Made by a program: the position numbers and the translations under genes. 64,000 bases of DNA from assembly GCA_002951995.1 (NCBI GenBank), contig CP019797.1:2216501-2280500 (forward strand), read 5' to 3'. A model generated the notes under the pieces. The model worked only from the letters and a program-made list of their open reading frames with translations. It ran no database searches and was not told where the DNA came from. The stretch is from Stenotrophomonas acidaminiphila. Lineage in GTDB: Bacteria > Pseudomonadota > Gammaproteobacteria > Xanthomonadales > Xanthomonadaceae. Position 1 is the stretch's first letter. Every line of letters starts with the position of its first letter. Of the stretch, positions 36,777 to 47,716 are shown one piece after another.

Positions 36777-38282
36777 ATGGACCCCATCCTGATCGGCAAG
36801 GGCATCACCGACGATATCGCCGTCACCCTGCTTCCGCGCTTCGGCAACCGCCATGGCCTGGTGGCCGGCGCCACCGGCACCGGCAAGACGGTGACGCTGA
36901 TGACCCTGGCCGAGGGCTTCTCGCGGCTGGGCGTGCCGGTGTTCCTGGCCGACGTGAAGGGCGACGTGGCCGGCCTGGCCGTGCCCGGCGACGGCGGCGA
37001 GAAGCTGGCCCAGCGCGCCGCCGACATCGGCGTGGCCGGCTACGCCCCGGCCGCCAGCCCGGTGGTGTTCTGGGACCTGTACGGCCAGCTCGGCCACCCG
37101 GTGCGGACCACGGTCAGCGAGATGGGCCCAACCCTGCTGGCGCGCATCCTGGAGCTCAACGACACCCAGGCCGGGGTGCTCGACATCGTGTTCAAGCTGG
37201 CCGACGACCGCGGCCTGCTGCTGCTCGACCTGGACGACCTGCGCGCCCTGCTCAACCTGGTGGCCGAGGAGCGCAAGGACGTGTCCACCGAGTACGGGCT
37301 GGTCAGCGCGCAGTCGGTGGCGGCGATCCAGCGTGCGCTGCTGCGCCTGTCGCAGGACGGCGGCGAGGGGTTCTTCGGCGAACCGGCGCTGGAACTGGCC
37401 GACATCATGCGCGTCAACCACGACGGCCGCGGCGTGATCGGCATCCTCGCCGCGGCGCAGCTGATCCTCAAGCCGCGCCTGTATTCGACCTTCCTGCTGT
37501 GGCTGCTCTCCGAACTGTTCGAGAAACTGCCGGAAGTGGGCGACCTGGAGAAGCCGAAGCTGGTCTTCATCTTCGACGAGGCGCACCTGCTGTTCGACGA
37601 TGCCCCGCCCGCCCTGGCGCAGCGCATCGAGCAGGTGGTGCGACTGATCCGCTCCAAGGGCGTGGGCGTGTATTTCTGCTCGCAGTTCCCCGATGACGTG
37701 CCGGCCAACATCCTTGGCCAGCTCGGCAACCGCGTGCAGCACGCGCTGCGCGCCTTCACTCCGCGCGACCAGAAGGCGGTCAAGACCGCGGCGGAGACCT
37801 TCGTCCCGAACCCGAAGCTGGACGTGGTCGCCACGCTGTCGCAGCTGGGCACCGGCGAGGCGCTGGTGTCCACCCTGCAGGACAAGGGGGTGCCCGCGCC
37901 GGTGCAGAAGACGCTGGTGGCGCCGCCACGCTGCCGCATGGGCACGATCACCGACGCCGAGCGCGCCCAGGTCCGCGCCGGCAGCCCGGTCGGCAGCCGC
38001 TACGACACCGCGGTCAACCGCGAATCGGCGGCCGAGATCCTGGCGCGTCGCGCGCAACAGGCCGCCGACCAGGCCAAGGCGCCGGCGGCGCGCACCCGCG
38101 AGCAGGACGACAGCCAGGAAGCCGGCTTCGGCCAGGCCATCAAGGACGCCATCTTCGGTACCAAACGCCGCCAGGGCATGATCGAGACCATGGCCAAACA
38201 GACCACGCGCACGGTCGGCACCAAGCTGGGCAACCAGATCGTGCGCGGCATCCTCGGCGGGATTTTCGGCGGCAAGCGCTGA
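36777..38282 (+). CDS. HerA-like helicase-domain ATPase (DUF853, YjgR family)
   Basis: 501-residue P-loop ATPase of the FtsK-HerA superfamily. Walker A is GATGTGKTVTLMTLAE near residue 31, and Walker B is KLVFIFDEAHLLFDDAPPAL. The arginine-finger region is in SKGVGVYFCSQFPDDVP. The C-terminal part is charged and ends in a Gly-rich KLGNQIVRGILGGIFGGK. Family members are widespread in proteobacteria; the function is not settled (DNA translocation or envelope-associated ATPase proposed). A single-gene unit; the start at 36777 directly precedes the family N-terminus DPILIGKG. Confidence 0.9.
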   Translation: MDPILIGKGITDDIAVTLLPRFGNRHGLVAGATGTGKTVTLMTLAEGFSRLGVPVFLADVKGDVAGLAVPGDGGEKLAQRAADIGVAGYAPAASPVVFWDLYGQLGHPVRTTVSEMGPTLLARILELNDTQAGVLDIVFKLADDRGLLLLDLDDLRALLNLVAEERKDVSTEYGLVSAQSVAAIQRALLRLSQDGGEGFFGEPALELADIMRVNHDGRGVIGILAAAQLILKPRLYSTFLLWLLSELFEKLPEVGDLEKPKLVFIFDEAHLLFDDAPPALAQRIEQVVRLIRSKGVGVYFCSQFPDDVPANILGQLGNRVQHALRAFTPRDQKAVKTAAETFVPNPKLDVVATLSQLGTGEALVSTLQDKGVPAPVQKTLVAPPRCRMGTITDAERAQVRAGSPVGSRYDTAVNRESAAEILARRAQQAADQAKAPAARTREQDDSQEAGFGQAIKDAIFGTKRRQGMIETMAKQTTRTVGTKLGNQIVRGILGGIFGGKR

Positions 38283-38510
38283 CCGGTCCCCGCGACCGCC
38301 ACGGCGTCCGCTGGCCGACGTCGCCGGATGCCTGCGCCGCCGCGTGTCGCGCCGCGCTCGGCAAGCGCCCCAACCCGGCGGCGTGGCCACCGCGGGCAGC
38401 CCGCCCGGCGTGCCCGCGCTCCATCGACGTGCCGTGACTTCAGCCATTGGTTGGCCTGGCGCACGCGTGCGCGGCTACCATGCGCCGCGTCTTCCCGATG
38501 TTCCGTCGCA

Positions 38511-39017
38511 ATGAGCCGCTGGCGTCCCCCTGCAGAAAAGAGCACTGCCCTGATCACCGCCCAGGGCCATGCGCGGCTGAAGGCCGAGCTGGATGAACTG
38601 TGGCGGCAGCGGCGACCGGAGGTGGTCAAGGCGCTGGCCGCCGCCGCGGCCGAAGGCGACCGCTCGGAGAACGCCGAATACACCTACCGCAAGAAGCAGC
38701 TGGGCGAGATCGACCGCCGCGTGCGCTATTTGAGCAAGCGCCTGCAAGCGCTGCGCGTGGTCGACACCCGCCCCAGCGACCCCGACGCGGTGTTCTTCGG
38801 CGCCACGGTGGAACTGGAGAACGTCCAGTCCGGCCAGGTCCACGTCTACCGCATCGTCGGCCCGGATGAAACCGATGCGACCGCCGGCTGGATCAGCATC
38901 GATTCGCCGCTGGCCCGTGCGCTGCTGAAGAAGCGCATCGACGACGAATTCGAGGTGGAACTGCCGGGCGGGCGGCAGGGGTTCGCCATCATCGGCATCG
39001 ACTACGCCGCCGGGTGA
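38511..39017 (+). CDS. greB: Transcription elongation factor GreB
   Basis: 168-residue secondary-channel factor that stimulates transcript cleavage by backtracked RNA polymerase. The N-terminal coiled coil carries the acidic tip in [20 protein letters not shown]. The C-terminal FKBP-like domain includes [20 protein letters not shown] and [20 protein letters not shown]. Length and the loop after the coil favour GreB over GreA. The ATG at 38511 is the first in the conserved frame with the family's N-terminus. Confidence 0.92.
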   Translation: MSRWRPPAEKSTALITAQGHARLKAELDELWRQRRPEVVKALAAAAAEGDRSENAEYTYRKKQLGEIDRRVRYLSKRLQALRVVDTRPSDPDAVFFGATVELENVQSGQVHVYRIVGPDETDATAGWISIDSPLARALLKKRIDDEFEVELPGGRQGFAIIGIDYAAG

Positions 39018-39149
39018 TGCCCCACGGCGGCGGGTGCGAGCCGCCCCCGCCTGCGGCTTCGGGCTGGCCAAGCCGCCGGGCCGGCAAGTCGGCACGGCAT
39101 CCCGCGCAAAGCGGGACGCACCGGTCATGGCCGGCGAACCCGGACCGCG

Positions 39150-40007
39150 TCAGCGCAGCGGCGCGGGGTATGTGCGCCCTTCGCGCAACGGCCGGAAATA
39201 GCCGGCTTCGGCGTAGAAGACATCGTCCTGCCGCGGCTGCCAGCCGGGCACACCGGCCAGCGGCAGCGGGCGCAGCTGCAGCGGATCGTCGAGGATCTCG
39301 CCGGCTGCCAGCGCCGCGGCCACGCGCGCCACGCAGGCCGCATCGTCCGCGCCGTGCACCACCACGCAGCGCCCGACCAGGCGCGGCCCGGGCACCAGTG
39401 CCTGCTCCATCAGCGCGTGCCCGATCACCGCGGCCACGCCGATGCAACCGTCCTGCCAGCGCGTGGCCTGCGCGGCGAACAGCGCATGCCACTGATGGCC
39501 ATCCCACAACCGCAGCAGCCCGGGATCGGCAACACGCACGATCACCCCGCATTCGTCGAACTGGGTCAGCGCCTGCTGCGCGCGGTTGCGCCGCTGCGGT
39601 CCCATCGCGGCGACATGCAGGCACTGGCGCGCGTTGAGCGCCGACTTGATCGCCGGGTAACGTGCCCAGACCAGTGCGTTGAACAGGTCGTGCCAGTTCT
39701 CCGGGCGGGTGGCGATGCGCCCCTGCGTTGCGATGCGCGTTTCGTAGTGCAGGCCATCGGCCAGCAGCGCCTCGTCCTGCACGACGAAGCGCGGCCCGTG
39801 CGCCGGCAGCAAAGCGTTGAGTGCGTCGATCCCGGGCCACTCTGCGGCGGTCATCCATCCGCGATGGGCGGCATATCCATCGAACAGCGGATGCCGGAAG
39901 CACGCCGGATCGACCTGCACACGCGACGGCGCGATGAAACGGCGCCGCCCGGGTGCAGCGCCGGTGCCGTCCGTGCCACCGCCCCCGCCTCCCGGCTGGC
40001 CGGTCAC
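39150..40007 (-). CDS. DUF3025 domain protein
   Basis: 285-residue cytosolic protein of unknown function. Family marks are [20 protein letters not shown] followed by ALNARQ, the [19 protein letters not shown] segment and [11 protein letters not shown]. The N-terminus is low complexity (Gly-rich, then [14 protein letters not shown]), so the actual start could be later than the GTG at 40007. That GTG overlaps the rimO stop as GTGA, indicating translation coupled to rimO. A 132-base GC-rich gap separates it from greB. Confidence 0.85.
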   Translation of the reverse strand: MTGQPGGGGGGTDGTGAAPGRRRFIAPSRVQVDPACFRHPLFDGYAAHRGWMTAAEWPGIDALNALLPAHGPRFVVQDEALLADGLHYETRIATQGRIATRPENWHDLFNALVWARYPAIKSALNARQCLHVAAMGPQRRNRAQQALTQFDECGVIVRVADPGLLRLWDGHQWHALFAAQATRWQDGCIGVAAVIGHALMEQALVPGPRLVGRCVVVHGADDAACVARVAAALAAGEILDDPLQLRPLPLAGVPGWQPRQDDVFYAEAGYFRPLREGRTYPAPLR

Positions 40008-41365
40008 AGCACCTTGAGATCGAACGGCGTCGTGGCGGGTTTGACCCGGGCGTCACCGAACAGGTCATGCTCGTCGCTGTCGGTGATCTCCACGTCGACG
40101 AAATCGCCCACGCGCAGCCCCGCCGCGTCGGCATTCTGGATATGCACCAGGCCGTCGATCTCCGGCGCATCCGCCCGGGAGCGCGCCACCGCGATGCCGT
40201 CCTCGATGGCGTCCACCAGGCATTGCTGCACGCTGCCGACCTTCGCTTCCAGCCTGGCCGCGGAGATGGCGGCCTGCTTTTCCATGAAGCGCGCCAGGCG
40301 CTCCTGCTTGACGTCTTCCGGCACCGGGTCGGGCAGCTCGTTGGCGGTGGCGCCTTCCACCGGCGAATAGGCGAATGCACCGACGCGGTCGAGCTGGGCG
40401 GCGTCGAGAAACTCGAGCAGCTGCTCGAACTCGGCTTCCGTCTCGCCCGGGAAGCCGACGATGAAGGTCGAACGCACGGTGATGTCCGGGCAGATCTGGC
40501 GCCAGCGCAGCACCCGCTCCAGGGTCTTGTCGACCGCGCCCGGGCGCTTCATCAGCTTGAGGATGCGCGGACTGGCGTGCTGGAACGGGATGTCCAGGTA
40601 CGGCAGGATGCGGCCGTCGGCCATCAGCGGCACGACATCGTCCACGTGCGGATACGGGTAGACGTAGTGCAGGCGGGTCCAGGCGTCCAGCTCGGACAGG
40701 CCCTCGCACAGCGCCTTCATGCGCGTGGCGTACTCCCTGCCGCGCCAGGTGCCCGGCGCGTACCGGCGGTCCACGCCGTAGGCCGAGGTGTCCTGCGACA
40801 CCACCAGCAGTTCGCGCACGCCGCCCTTCACCAGCCGCTCGGCCTCGCGCAGCACGTCCTCCACCGGGCGCGAGACCAGGTCGCCGCGCATCGACGGGAT
40901 GATGCAGAAGCTGCAGCGGTGGTTGCAGCCTTCGGAAATCTTCAGGTACGCATAGTGGCGCGGGGTCAGCTTGATGCCGTAGTCCGGCACCAGGTCCACG
41001 AACGGGTCGTGCCTGGGCGGCAGCGCGGCATGCACCGCGTCCATCACGCTGGCGTAATCCTGCGGCCCGGACACCGACAGCACGTCCGGGTACTGCTCGC
41101 GGATCATCTCCGACTTCTTGCCCAGGCAGCCGGTGACGATGACCTTGCCGTTCTCGTTCATCGCCTCGCCGATGGCATCGAGCGACTCGGCCACGGCCGA
41201 ATCGATGAAGCCGCAGGTGTTGACCACCACCACGTCGGCCGCGTCGTAGGACGGCACGATGTCGTAGCCCTCCACCCGCAACTGGGTGAGGATGCGCTCG
41301 GAATCGACGAGGGCCTTCGGGCAGCCAAGGCTGACGAAGCCGACTTTGGGGTTCAGCTGGGACAT
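40004..41365 (-). CDS. rimO: Ribosomal protein S12 methylthiotransferase RimO
   Basis: 453-residue radical-SAM enzyme that adds a methylthio group to Asp89 of ribosomal protein S12. The N-terminal MTTase domain has three cluster cysteines ([22 protein letters not shown]). The radical SAM CxxxCxxC is in [24 protein letters not shown] domain closes the protein. [20 protein letters not shown] and QLHY-like YPYPHVDDV agree with RimO rather than MiaB. The start at [17 protein letters not shown] is the family start. It forms a two-gene unit with the DUF3025 gene. Confidence 0.95.
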   Translation of the reverse strand: MSQLNPKVGFVSLGCPKALVDSERILTQLRVEGYDIVPSYDAADVVVVNTCGFIDSAVAESLDAIGEAMNENGKVIVTGCLGKKSEMIREQYPDVLSVSGPQDYASVMDAVHAALPPRHDPFVDLVPDYGIKLTPRHYAYLKISEGCNHRCSFCIIPSMRGDLVSRPVEDVLREAERLVKGGVRELLVVSQDTSAYGVDRRYAPGTWRGREYATRMKALCEGLSELDAWTRLHYVYPYPHVDDVVPLMADGRILPYLDIPFQHASPRILKLMKRPGAVDKTLERVLRWRQICPDITVRSTFIVGFPGETEAEFEQLLEFLDAAQLDRVGAFAYSPVEGATANELPDPVPEDVKQERLARFMEKQAAISAARLEAKVGSVQQCLVDAIEDGIAVARSRADAPEIDGLVHIQNADAAGLRVGDFVDVEITDSDEHDLFGDARVKPATTPFDLKVL

Positions 41366-41509
41366 GGGGTCTGGCGGTTCTGGAAGGCCGGGGCCGGAAT
41401 GGCCGCGGGGCCGTGAGGGCGGCGATTATACCGGCCGGGTGCCGGCACTACCCGGCAGTGGCCTTAACATCGGCGGGAATCATTCCCGCGCGCGCCACGG
41501 AGCCCTCCC

Positions 41510-42169
41510 ATGAACCACTGGATCACCCTCGCAACCGCCCATGGCCCGGTACGCGCCTGGCAGGCCCTGCCCGACGCCCCCGCGCGCGCCGGGCTGGTGG
41601 TGATCCAGGAGATCTTCGGCGCCAACGCCCATATCCGCCATGTCGCCGAGCAGTATGCAGCCGAGGGCTACGCGGTGCTGGCCCCCTCCTTCTTCGACCC
41701 GATCGAACCAGGGCTGGAGCTGGACTACGACGCCGCCGGCACCGCCCGCGGCAGGGCGCTGGTGGACGCGCTGGGCGTGGACCGCGCCGTCGATATCGTG
41801 GATGCCGCCGCGCACGCCCTGGCCGGGCACGGCAAGGTCGGGACCGTGGGCTACTGCTGGGGCGGCACCATCGCCCTGCTCGCAGCGCAGCGGCTGGGCC
41901 TGCCCTCGGCCAGCTATTACGGCGCACGCAACGTGCCGTTCCTGGATGCGCCGTTCAAGGCCCCGGCGATCTTCCACTTCGGCGCGCAGGACCCCTCGAT
42001 CCCGGCGGCCGCCGTTGCAGCGCACCGTGAAAAGCAACCGTCGATGCAGGTATACGTGTACCCGGCCGACCACGCCTTCAACCGCGAGGTCGGCGCGCAC
42101 TACCACGCTCCGAGCGCCGCGCTTGCGCGCGAACGCACCCTGGCCTTCTTCAGCGAGAACCTGCGATGA
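41510..42169 (+). CDS. Dienelactone hydrolase family protein
   Basis: 219-residue α/β-hydrolase. The nucleophile is Cys in VGYCWGG (DLH-type Gly-x-Cys-x-Gly), and the triad is completed by Asp in GAQDPSIP and His in ADHAFNR. The oxyanion region GLVVIQEIFGANAHIRHVAE is typical. True dienelactone hydrolases act in chloroaromatic degradation; no such pathway is near, so the natural substrate is unknown. The gene overlaps the HIT gene by 4 bases (ATGA at 42166), so they are co-translated. Confidence 0.92.
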   Translation: MNHWITLATAHGPVRAWQALPDAPARAGLVVIQEIFGANAHIRHVAEQYAAEGYAVLAPSFFDPIEPGLELDYDAAGTARGRALVDALGVDRAVDIVDAAAHALAGHGKVGTVGYCWGGTIALLAAQRLGLPSASYYGARNVPFLDAPFKAPAIFHFGAQDPSIPAAAVAAHREKQPSMQVYVYPADHAFNREVGAHYHAPSAALARERTLAFFSENLR

Positions 42170-42588
42170 CCGACGTTGTGACGTCCGATTTCGAGCTTGA
42201 CACCCGCCTTGCCGCCGACAGCGTGCTGATCGCCGACGGCCCGCTGTCCCAGATCCGGCTGATGAACGACGACCGCTTCCCCTGGGTCGTGCTGGTGCCG
42301 CGCGTCGCCGGCGCCAGCGAGTGGATCGACCTGGACGGCAACCAGCAGCGGCTGCTGCTGGCCGAGATCAACCAGGTCTCCCGCCACCTGAAACAGAAGC
42401 CCAACGTCACCAAGCTCAACATCGGCGCGCTCGGCAACATCGTGCCGCAGCTGCACATCCACCTGGTCGGCCGCCATGAGGGCGATGCCGCCTGGCCCGG
42501 ACCGGTCTGGGGCAGCGGCCCGGCGCAGCGCTTCGACCCGGGGGTGCTGGCCGAGCGTGTCGAAATCTGGCGCCAGCGGCTACGATAG
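42166..42588 (+). CDS. HIT-domain nucleotide hydrolase/transferase
   Basis: 140-residue histidine-triad protein. The motif is QLHIHLVGRH (HxHxxx type with the last His replaced by Arg/His spacing as in many bacterial HIT proteins of this group). The N-terminal strand and FPWVVLVPRVAGASEWIDLD, LNIGALGNIVPQLHIHLVGR complete the fold. The protein is short, cytosolic, and probably acts on nucleotide conjugates. It starts within the stop of the dienelactone hydrolase gene, and a small membrane-protein gene follows 30 bases later. Confidence 0.9.
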   Translation: MTDVVTSDFELDTRLAADSVLIADGPLSQIRLMNDDRFPWVVLVPRVAGASEWIDLDGNQQRLLLAEINQVSRHLKQKPNVTKLNIGALGNIVPQLHIHLVGRHEGDAAWPGPVWGSGPAQRFDPGVLAERVEIWRQRLR

Positions 42589-42618
42589 CCACCACTTCAA
42601 CCAAGGACCCGCAAGTCG

Positions 42619-42786
42619 ATGCGCTCCAACCTGATCGCCGCCCTGATCCTGATCGTCGTCGGCCTGTTCTTCCTGGCCAAGAACCTGGGCTGGATCAACG
42701 GCAACATCGGCTCGATGCTGGCCACCTGGTGGCCGGCCATCCTGGTGGCCGTGGGCATCGGCATGCTGTTCGGGCGCGGCAAGTAG
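42619..42786 (+). CDS. Small two-helix membrane protein, LiaI-LiaF-like/DUF5668 type
   Basis: 55-residue protein with two predicted membrane helices (LIAALILIVVGLFFLA and LATWWPAILVAVGIGMLFG) and a short loop (KNLGWINGNIGSM), the pattern of the LiaI/LiaF-like transmembrane region. The ATG at 42619 follows the HIT gene by 30 bases. A bidirectional terminator follows at 42811. Function unknown; homologous small proteins are linked to envelope-stress sensing in Gram-positives, but that role cannot be assumed here. Confidence 0.8.
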   Translation: MRSNLIAALILIVVGLFFLAKNLGWINGNIGSMLATWWPAILVAVGIGMLFGRGK

Positions 42787-42810
42787 GCCCGGGCCGCCGG
42801 CGCAAACACG

Positions 42811-42837
42811 AAGGGCGCGGAATTCCGCGCCCTTTTC
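42811..42837. terminator. Bidirectional terminator
   Basis: AAGGGCGCGG-AATT-CCGCGCCCTT, a 10-bp perfect stem followed by TTTTCG on the plus strand. It serves the small membrane-protein gene and lies 20 bases past the convergent dcd stop. Confidence 0.88.
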
Positions 42838-42856
42838 GTCTGCCGTAGTCCCCCGC

Positions 42857-43429
<573 letters not shown>

Positions 43430-43535
43430 TCGACGTTCCTGGTGGCGATGGAACCCGGCCCGCGGGCCGGAGGGAGGGCGATTCTAGCCCAAGCCCGGCG
43501 CCTGGCATGGCGCCCGGGTGGTAGCGGCGGCCGGC

Positions 43536-44396
43536 TCAGACCAGCGAGGAAACGATGGGAATGCCCGCCCGCGGGCGCTTGCCCAGCTCCTCGACCATGC
43601 GCTGCGCCGCCGCCACATAGGCTTTGGCGGCCGCCGAATCAGGTGCCGCCGCCACGATCGGCGTGCCGGCGTCGCCCTGCTCGCGGATGCCGATCTCCAG
43701 CGGCAGCGCGCCCAGCAGCGGCACCCCGTACTGGGCGGCCATGCGCTGGCCGCCGCCTTCGCCGAACAGGTGCTCGACATGGCCGCAGCTGGAGCAGGTA
43801 TGCACCGCCATGTTCTCGATGATGCCCAGCACCGGCACTTCGACCTTCTCGAACATCTTCAGCGCCTTGCGCGCGTCCAGGGTGGCGATGTCCTGCGGCG
43901 TGGTCACGATCACCGCGCCGGCCACCGGGATCTTCTGCGCCAGGGTCAGCTGGATGTCGCCGGTGCCCGGCGGCAGGTCGACCAGCAGGTAGTCCAGGTC
44001 GTCCCAGCGGGTGTCGTTGAACAGCTGGGTCAGCGCCGACGTGGCCATTGGCCCGCGCCAGATCATCGGCGAGTCCTGATCGACCAGGAACCCGATCGAC
44101 ATGGTCTCCACCCCGAACGCCCGCATCGGCTCGATCGACTTGTTGTCCGGGCTCTCCGGGCGCCCGCTGAGCCCCAGCATCGCCGGCATGCTGGGCCCGT
44201 AGATGTCGGCATCCAGCACCCCCACCCGCGCGCCCAGTTGCTGCAGCGCCACAGCCAGGTTAACCGCCGTCGTCGACTTGCCGACCCCGCCCTTGCCGGA
44301 ACCCACGGCGATGACGTTGCGGATGCGGGGATGGGGCGAAAGGCCCTTCTGGACGCGGTGAATGCTCGTCGACAGGGCGGCTTTCTGCGAGGCCAT
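43536..44396 (-). CDS. apbC: Mrp/ApbC iron-sulfur cluster carrier ATPase
   Basis: 286-residue cytosolic P-loop ATPase that carries Fe-S clusters to apo-proteins. The deviant Walker A is GSGKGGVGKSTTAVNLA near residue 32, switch I is DADIYGPSMPAMLG, and the cluster-binding CxxC is CSSCGH near residue 206. Length is that of the short Mrp form with no N-terminal MIP18 domain. The usual partner metG, divergent in relatives, is not present; an AT-richer interval and the TonB receptor gene lie upstream instead. Confidence 0.94.
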   Translation of the reverse strand: MASQKAALSTSIHRVQKGLSPHPRIRNVIAVGSGKGGVGKSTTAVNLAVALQQLGARVGVLDADIYGPSMPAMLGLSGRPESPDNKSIEPMRAFGVETMSIGFLVDQDSPMIWRGPMATSALTQLFNDTRWDDLDYLLVDLPPGTGDIQLTLAQKIPVAGAVIVTTPQDIATLDARKALKMFEKVEVPVLGIIENMAVHTCSSCGHVEHLFGEGGGQRMAAQYGVPLLGALPLEIGIREQGDAGTPIVAAAPDSAAAKAYVAAAQRMVEELGKRPRAGIPIVSSLV

Positions 44397-44435
44397 GCTA
44401 GTAATTCCTGATCAGATAAACCCGCAGATGATGCT

Positions 44436-44648
44436 TCATAGAAGAGCTCCAGGGTAGCGGCAGGCCAGGCGCCCCATTCCTTTGATGGCCCGATGCAGCG
44501 GCACCAGACCCTGCATCACGTGCGGCACTCCGACGACTTGAGTTCTGGGCCACCACGCAGTTGCGCTTCCATAGGACATCCAGTGCGCTCGGATCTTCAA
44601 TGAGACCTGACCACCGTCGTCGAGCCAGAAGATTGCCGGATCACGCAC
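44436..44648 (-). CDS. Possible short hypothetical protein, 70 aa
   Basis: An open frame of 70 codons on the minus strand just upstream of apbC, in lower-GC DNA. The sequence has no recognisable domain or signal. It may be a remnant or a chance frame; the only support is its length in a region of less extreme GC. Confidence 0.25.
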   Translation of the reverse strand: MRDPAIFWLDDGGQVSLKIRAHWMSYGSATAWWPRTQVVGVPHVMQGLVPLHRAIKGMGRLACRYPGALL

Positions 44649-44669
44649 TTATGACCATGAACTGAATGG

Positions 44670-44699
44670 TTGACATGCAAAATTAACCATGTGTTAATT
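44670..44699 (+). promoter_or_regulatory. Sigma70-type promoter of the TonB receptor with overlapping palindrome
   Basis: A perfect -35 TTGACA (44670-44675) is separated by 17 bases from GTTAAT (44693-44698; 4 of 6 -10 matches). AATTAAC-CATGT-GTTAATT (44681-44699) is an exact inverted repeat covering the spacer and -10, so a repressor could bind there. The AT-rich interval 44649-44810 has no gene. Confidence 0.6.
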
Positions 44700-44810
44700 C
44701 GAAGTTATCGGCACATGAATTTTTTGCGACGTGATTCCAGACCGCGAGGAGAGTGAAGCACGGACTGCCGATCCGGCTTTCACCTCGCACACTGCACCCA
44801 GGGGCAACCG

Positions 44811-47630
44811 ATGATCAACCGCTTCTCACTCAGCCGTCACCCGCTGTCGTTCGCGCTCGCCAGTGCCATGCTAGTCACTGCAGTAGCGCCGGCTCATGCT
44901 CAGGAAGCTGAACTCCAGCCCGGCCATGAGGTTAGCAACAAGAATGCAACCAATCTGGACAAGGTCACAGTCACCGGCTCCCGCATCAAGCGCGCAGAGG
45001 TCGAGGGTCCAGCACCGGTAACAGTGATTTCCTCCGCTCAGATCGAGCGCGAAGGCTTCACTACCGTCTTCGATGCGCTCAACACCCTGACCCAGGCCAG
45101 CGGCTCCACCCAGAATGAGATTTTCCAGGGTGGCTTCACGCCGAATGCCAGCGTGATCAACCTCCGCGGCCTCGGCCCGGGCCGCACCCTGCTGCTGATC
45201 AATGGCCGTCGTGCCGCCGACTACCCACTGCCCTACAACGGGCAGAGCAACTTCGCCAACTTCGGCAATATCCCCCGCCGCAGTCGAGCGTATCGAACTG
45301 CTGGCCGGCGGCGCTTCGGCGATTTACGGCTCCGACGCCGTTGCCGGCGTGGTCAACATCGTTCTCAAAACGAACTTCGAAGGCGATCTGCTCAAGGTCA
45401 AGGGCTCCACCACCACCGATGGCGGCCGAGATCGCGCCGACCTGCAGTGGATTGGCGGAAAGACGGGCGACAAGTGGAGCGTCACTTATGCCGTCGAGTA
45501 TTTCAACTCCGAGCCGCTGCATGCGTTCCAGCGTGACTTCATGGACTCGCTGCTGGACAACCCGCTGCCACCGGACTACGTGGGCATCCAGCCAACCGGA
45601 ACCATGCGCGTCCGCGACCGCACCAAGAGCGCGAACAGCTATATCGCGCCGCCCCCGGGGGCGTGCGAGCAGTTTGGCGACGAGTGGGTTCGCCACAACT
45701 ATCGCTCCGCTAATGCAGCCGGCGTGATCACCAACCTTGGCCAGGCTTGCGGCAGCTACAAGGATGTGGGTTACCAGACGATCAGCAATGGCAACAACGA
45801 CATGTCGGCCTACCTGTACGGCACGTTCGATTTCGACAGCGGGGTCCAGGCATGGGCAAGCCTGCAGACTTACTGGTCGCGCGCCAAGTACACCGGTGGC
45901 ACCCAGTTCTGGGTGGCCCCACTGTCGGTGGCCTCTGGTACGACCAGGGCCTTGGCACCATCGTCGACGCGCAGCGCGTCTTCACACCGCAGGAAGCCGG
46001 CGGCGTGGACAAGCTGATGAGCAAGAACGACGAGAAGTCCTACGATTTTGCCGTCGGCTTCAAGGGGAACTTCGGTGAACGCTTCGACTGGGATGCCACC
46101 CTGTCCCGCGCGGAGTACCGCATCAAGGTCGAAACTCCGCGCCTTATCGCCTCGAAGATCAACGACTGGTTCCTCGGCCAGCGTATTGGCACGCGCAACG
46201 GCTACGCGATCTATGATCTGAATGAATCCCGCTACTACAGTGCGCTGACGCCTGAGCAGTTCGCGTCGATGAGCACCGTCATCAAGACGGATGCAAAGTC
46301 GTACGTGAACCAGGGCAACTTCGTGGTTTCCGGTGATCTCTTCGAACTGCCTGCGGGTCCGCTCGGCTTCGCAGCCGTGGTGGAAGCATCCCAGCAAGAG
46401 TACGAGCTGAACGAAGATCCGCGTATCCTGCCGGACTATACCGGTGCCGATCGCCCCTACAACCGAACGGGCACGGGCGGCGGCGGCAAGCGTGACCGTT
46501 ACGCGACGGGTGTCGAGCTGTCTGTTCCGATCTTCGACAGCCTGAAGGCCAGCATCGCCGGCCGTCTTGACAAGTACGACGACATCACGGCGGTGGATGA
46601 CGCCCGCACTTGGAACGCAGGCCTCGAATGGCGTCCGTTCTCGAACCTGCTGGTGCGCGGCTCCTACGCGACCAGCTTCCGCGCCCCGGACATGCACTAC
46701 GTATTCGCAGAGCGCAGCGGCTCGTACAGCAGCATTCTCGACGTGCGCCGCTGCCTTGAAAGTGGCCGCGTGGCGTCGCAGTGCCCGACCTCGGATACGA
46801 CCACCAACTACACTGCGTTCGGCGTCCGCCAGGGCACCAAGGATCTGCGTGAAGAGACCGGCAAGTCGTGGACGGCCGGCTTCGTGTGGGACATCATTGA
46901 CGGCCTGTCGATCAGCGCCGACTACTACCACATCGAGTTGGAGGACGTGGTCTCCGACATCACTTCCGCCTATATCCTGGAAGGGGAAGCGGGCTGCATC
47001 ACCGGCAAGACCCGCAATGGCCAGCCGTTCACCCTGGGCACCTTGGGTTCCGCATTCTGTAACGACATGCTGTCGCGTGTTTCCCGCCTGAGCGCTCCGG
47101 GCACGCCGAACGATGGTCAGATCACGGAGATCCGCCGTGGCCCGATCAACCGCGCGGTCCTCGGCACCAAGGGTATCGACGCGACCCTGGACTACAGGCT
47201 GGACACCGACCGACTGGGTGACTTCCGCGTCCAGGTGGGCTGGTCGCACACCCTGGGCCAGACCTCCGCGCAGTTCAAGACCGACCCGGTCCTGGACTAC
47301 CGCGATGACCTGGGTAACTTCGATTTCCGTAGCCGTATCCGTGCAACCGGTACCTGGCAGCGTAATGACTGGCAGGCGGCATTGTTCATGATCCGCTATG
47401 GCAGCCTGCCCAATTGGCAGGAAACCGGCCGCATCGCCCCCTATTTCATCTGGAACGGCAGTGTCGGCAAGAAGATCACTGACAAGGCACAGGTGAACCT
47501 GTACGTCAACAACATGTTCGACAACCATCACCCGAGGGACGACGGCTTCAACTCTTACCCGTACTTCTGGCGCGCCTTTGATGCAGTTGGACGTGAGGTT
47601 GCGGTCGAGTTCCAGTACCGCTTCCGTTGA
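44811..47630 (+). CDS. TonB-dependent outer-membrane receptor, frame broken twice
   Basis: Outer-membrane active transporter of about 939 residues with signal peptide (to about 31, ...VAPAHAQ). The TonB box and plug domain follow (DKVTVTGSRIKRAEVEGPAP, SVINLRGLGPGRTLLLINGR) and then a 22-strand barrel ending AVEFQYRFR. Two shifts break the frame: one C too many in the run at 45273-45277 and one C too few at 45917-45920. Correcting both gives a continuous receptor including VERIELLAGGASAIYGSDAV and GGLWYDQGLGTIVDAQRVF. An AGGGG ribosome site precedes the ATG. Codon and GC content are lower than in flanking genes. It is followed by an S9 peptidase, suggesting peptide import. Confidence 0.88.
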
Positions 47631-47650
47631 TTGAACACGTGATGTAAACC

Positions 47651-47682
47651 GAATGGCCCGGGTACTCCCGGGCCATTCTGTT
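47651..47682 (+). terminator. Hairpin after the TonB receptor
   Basis: GAATGGCCCGGG-TACT-CCCGGGCCATTC, a 12-bp perfect stem. Only a short T-rich tail follows, so partial read-through into the S9 peptidase gene is possible. Confidence 0.6.
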
Positions 47683-47716
47683 GATGCGCAAGCCGATATC
47701 AGACAAGGAAATCCAG

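Noticed and set aside
41480..42106. Minus-strand frame opposite the dienelactone hydrolase gene
   Set aside because: The plus strand carries a complete enzyme with catalytic triad and overlapping downstream gene.
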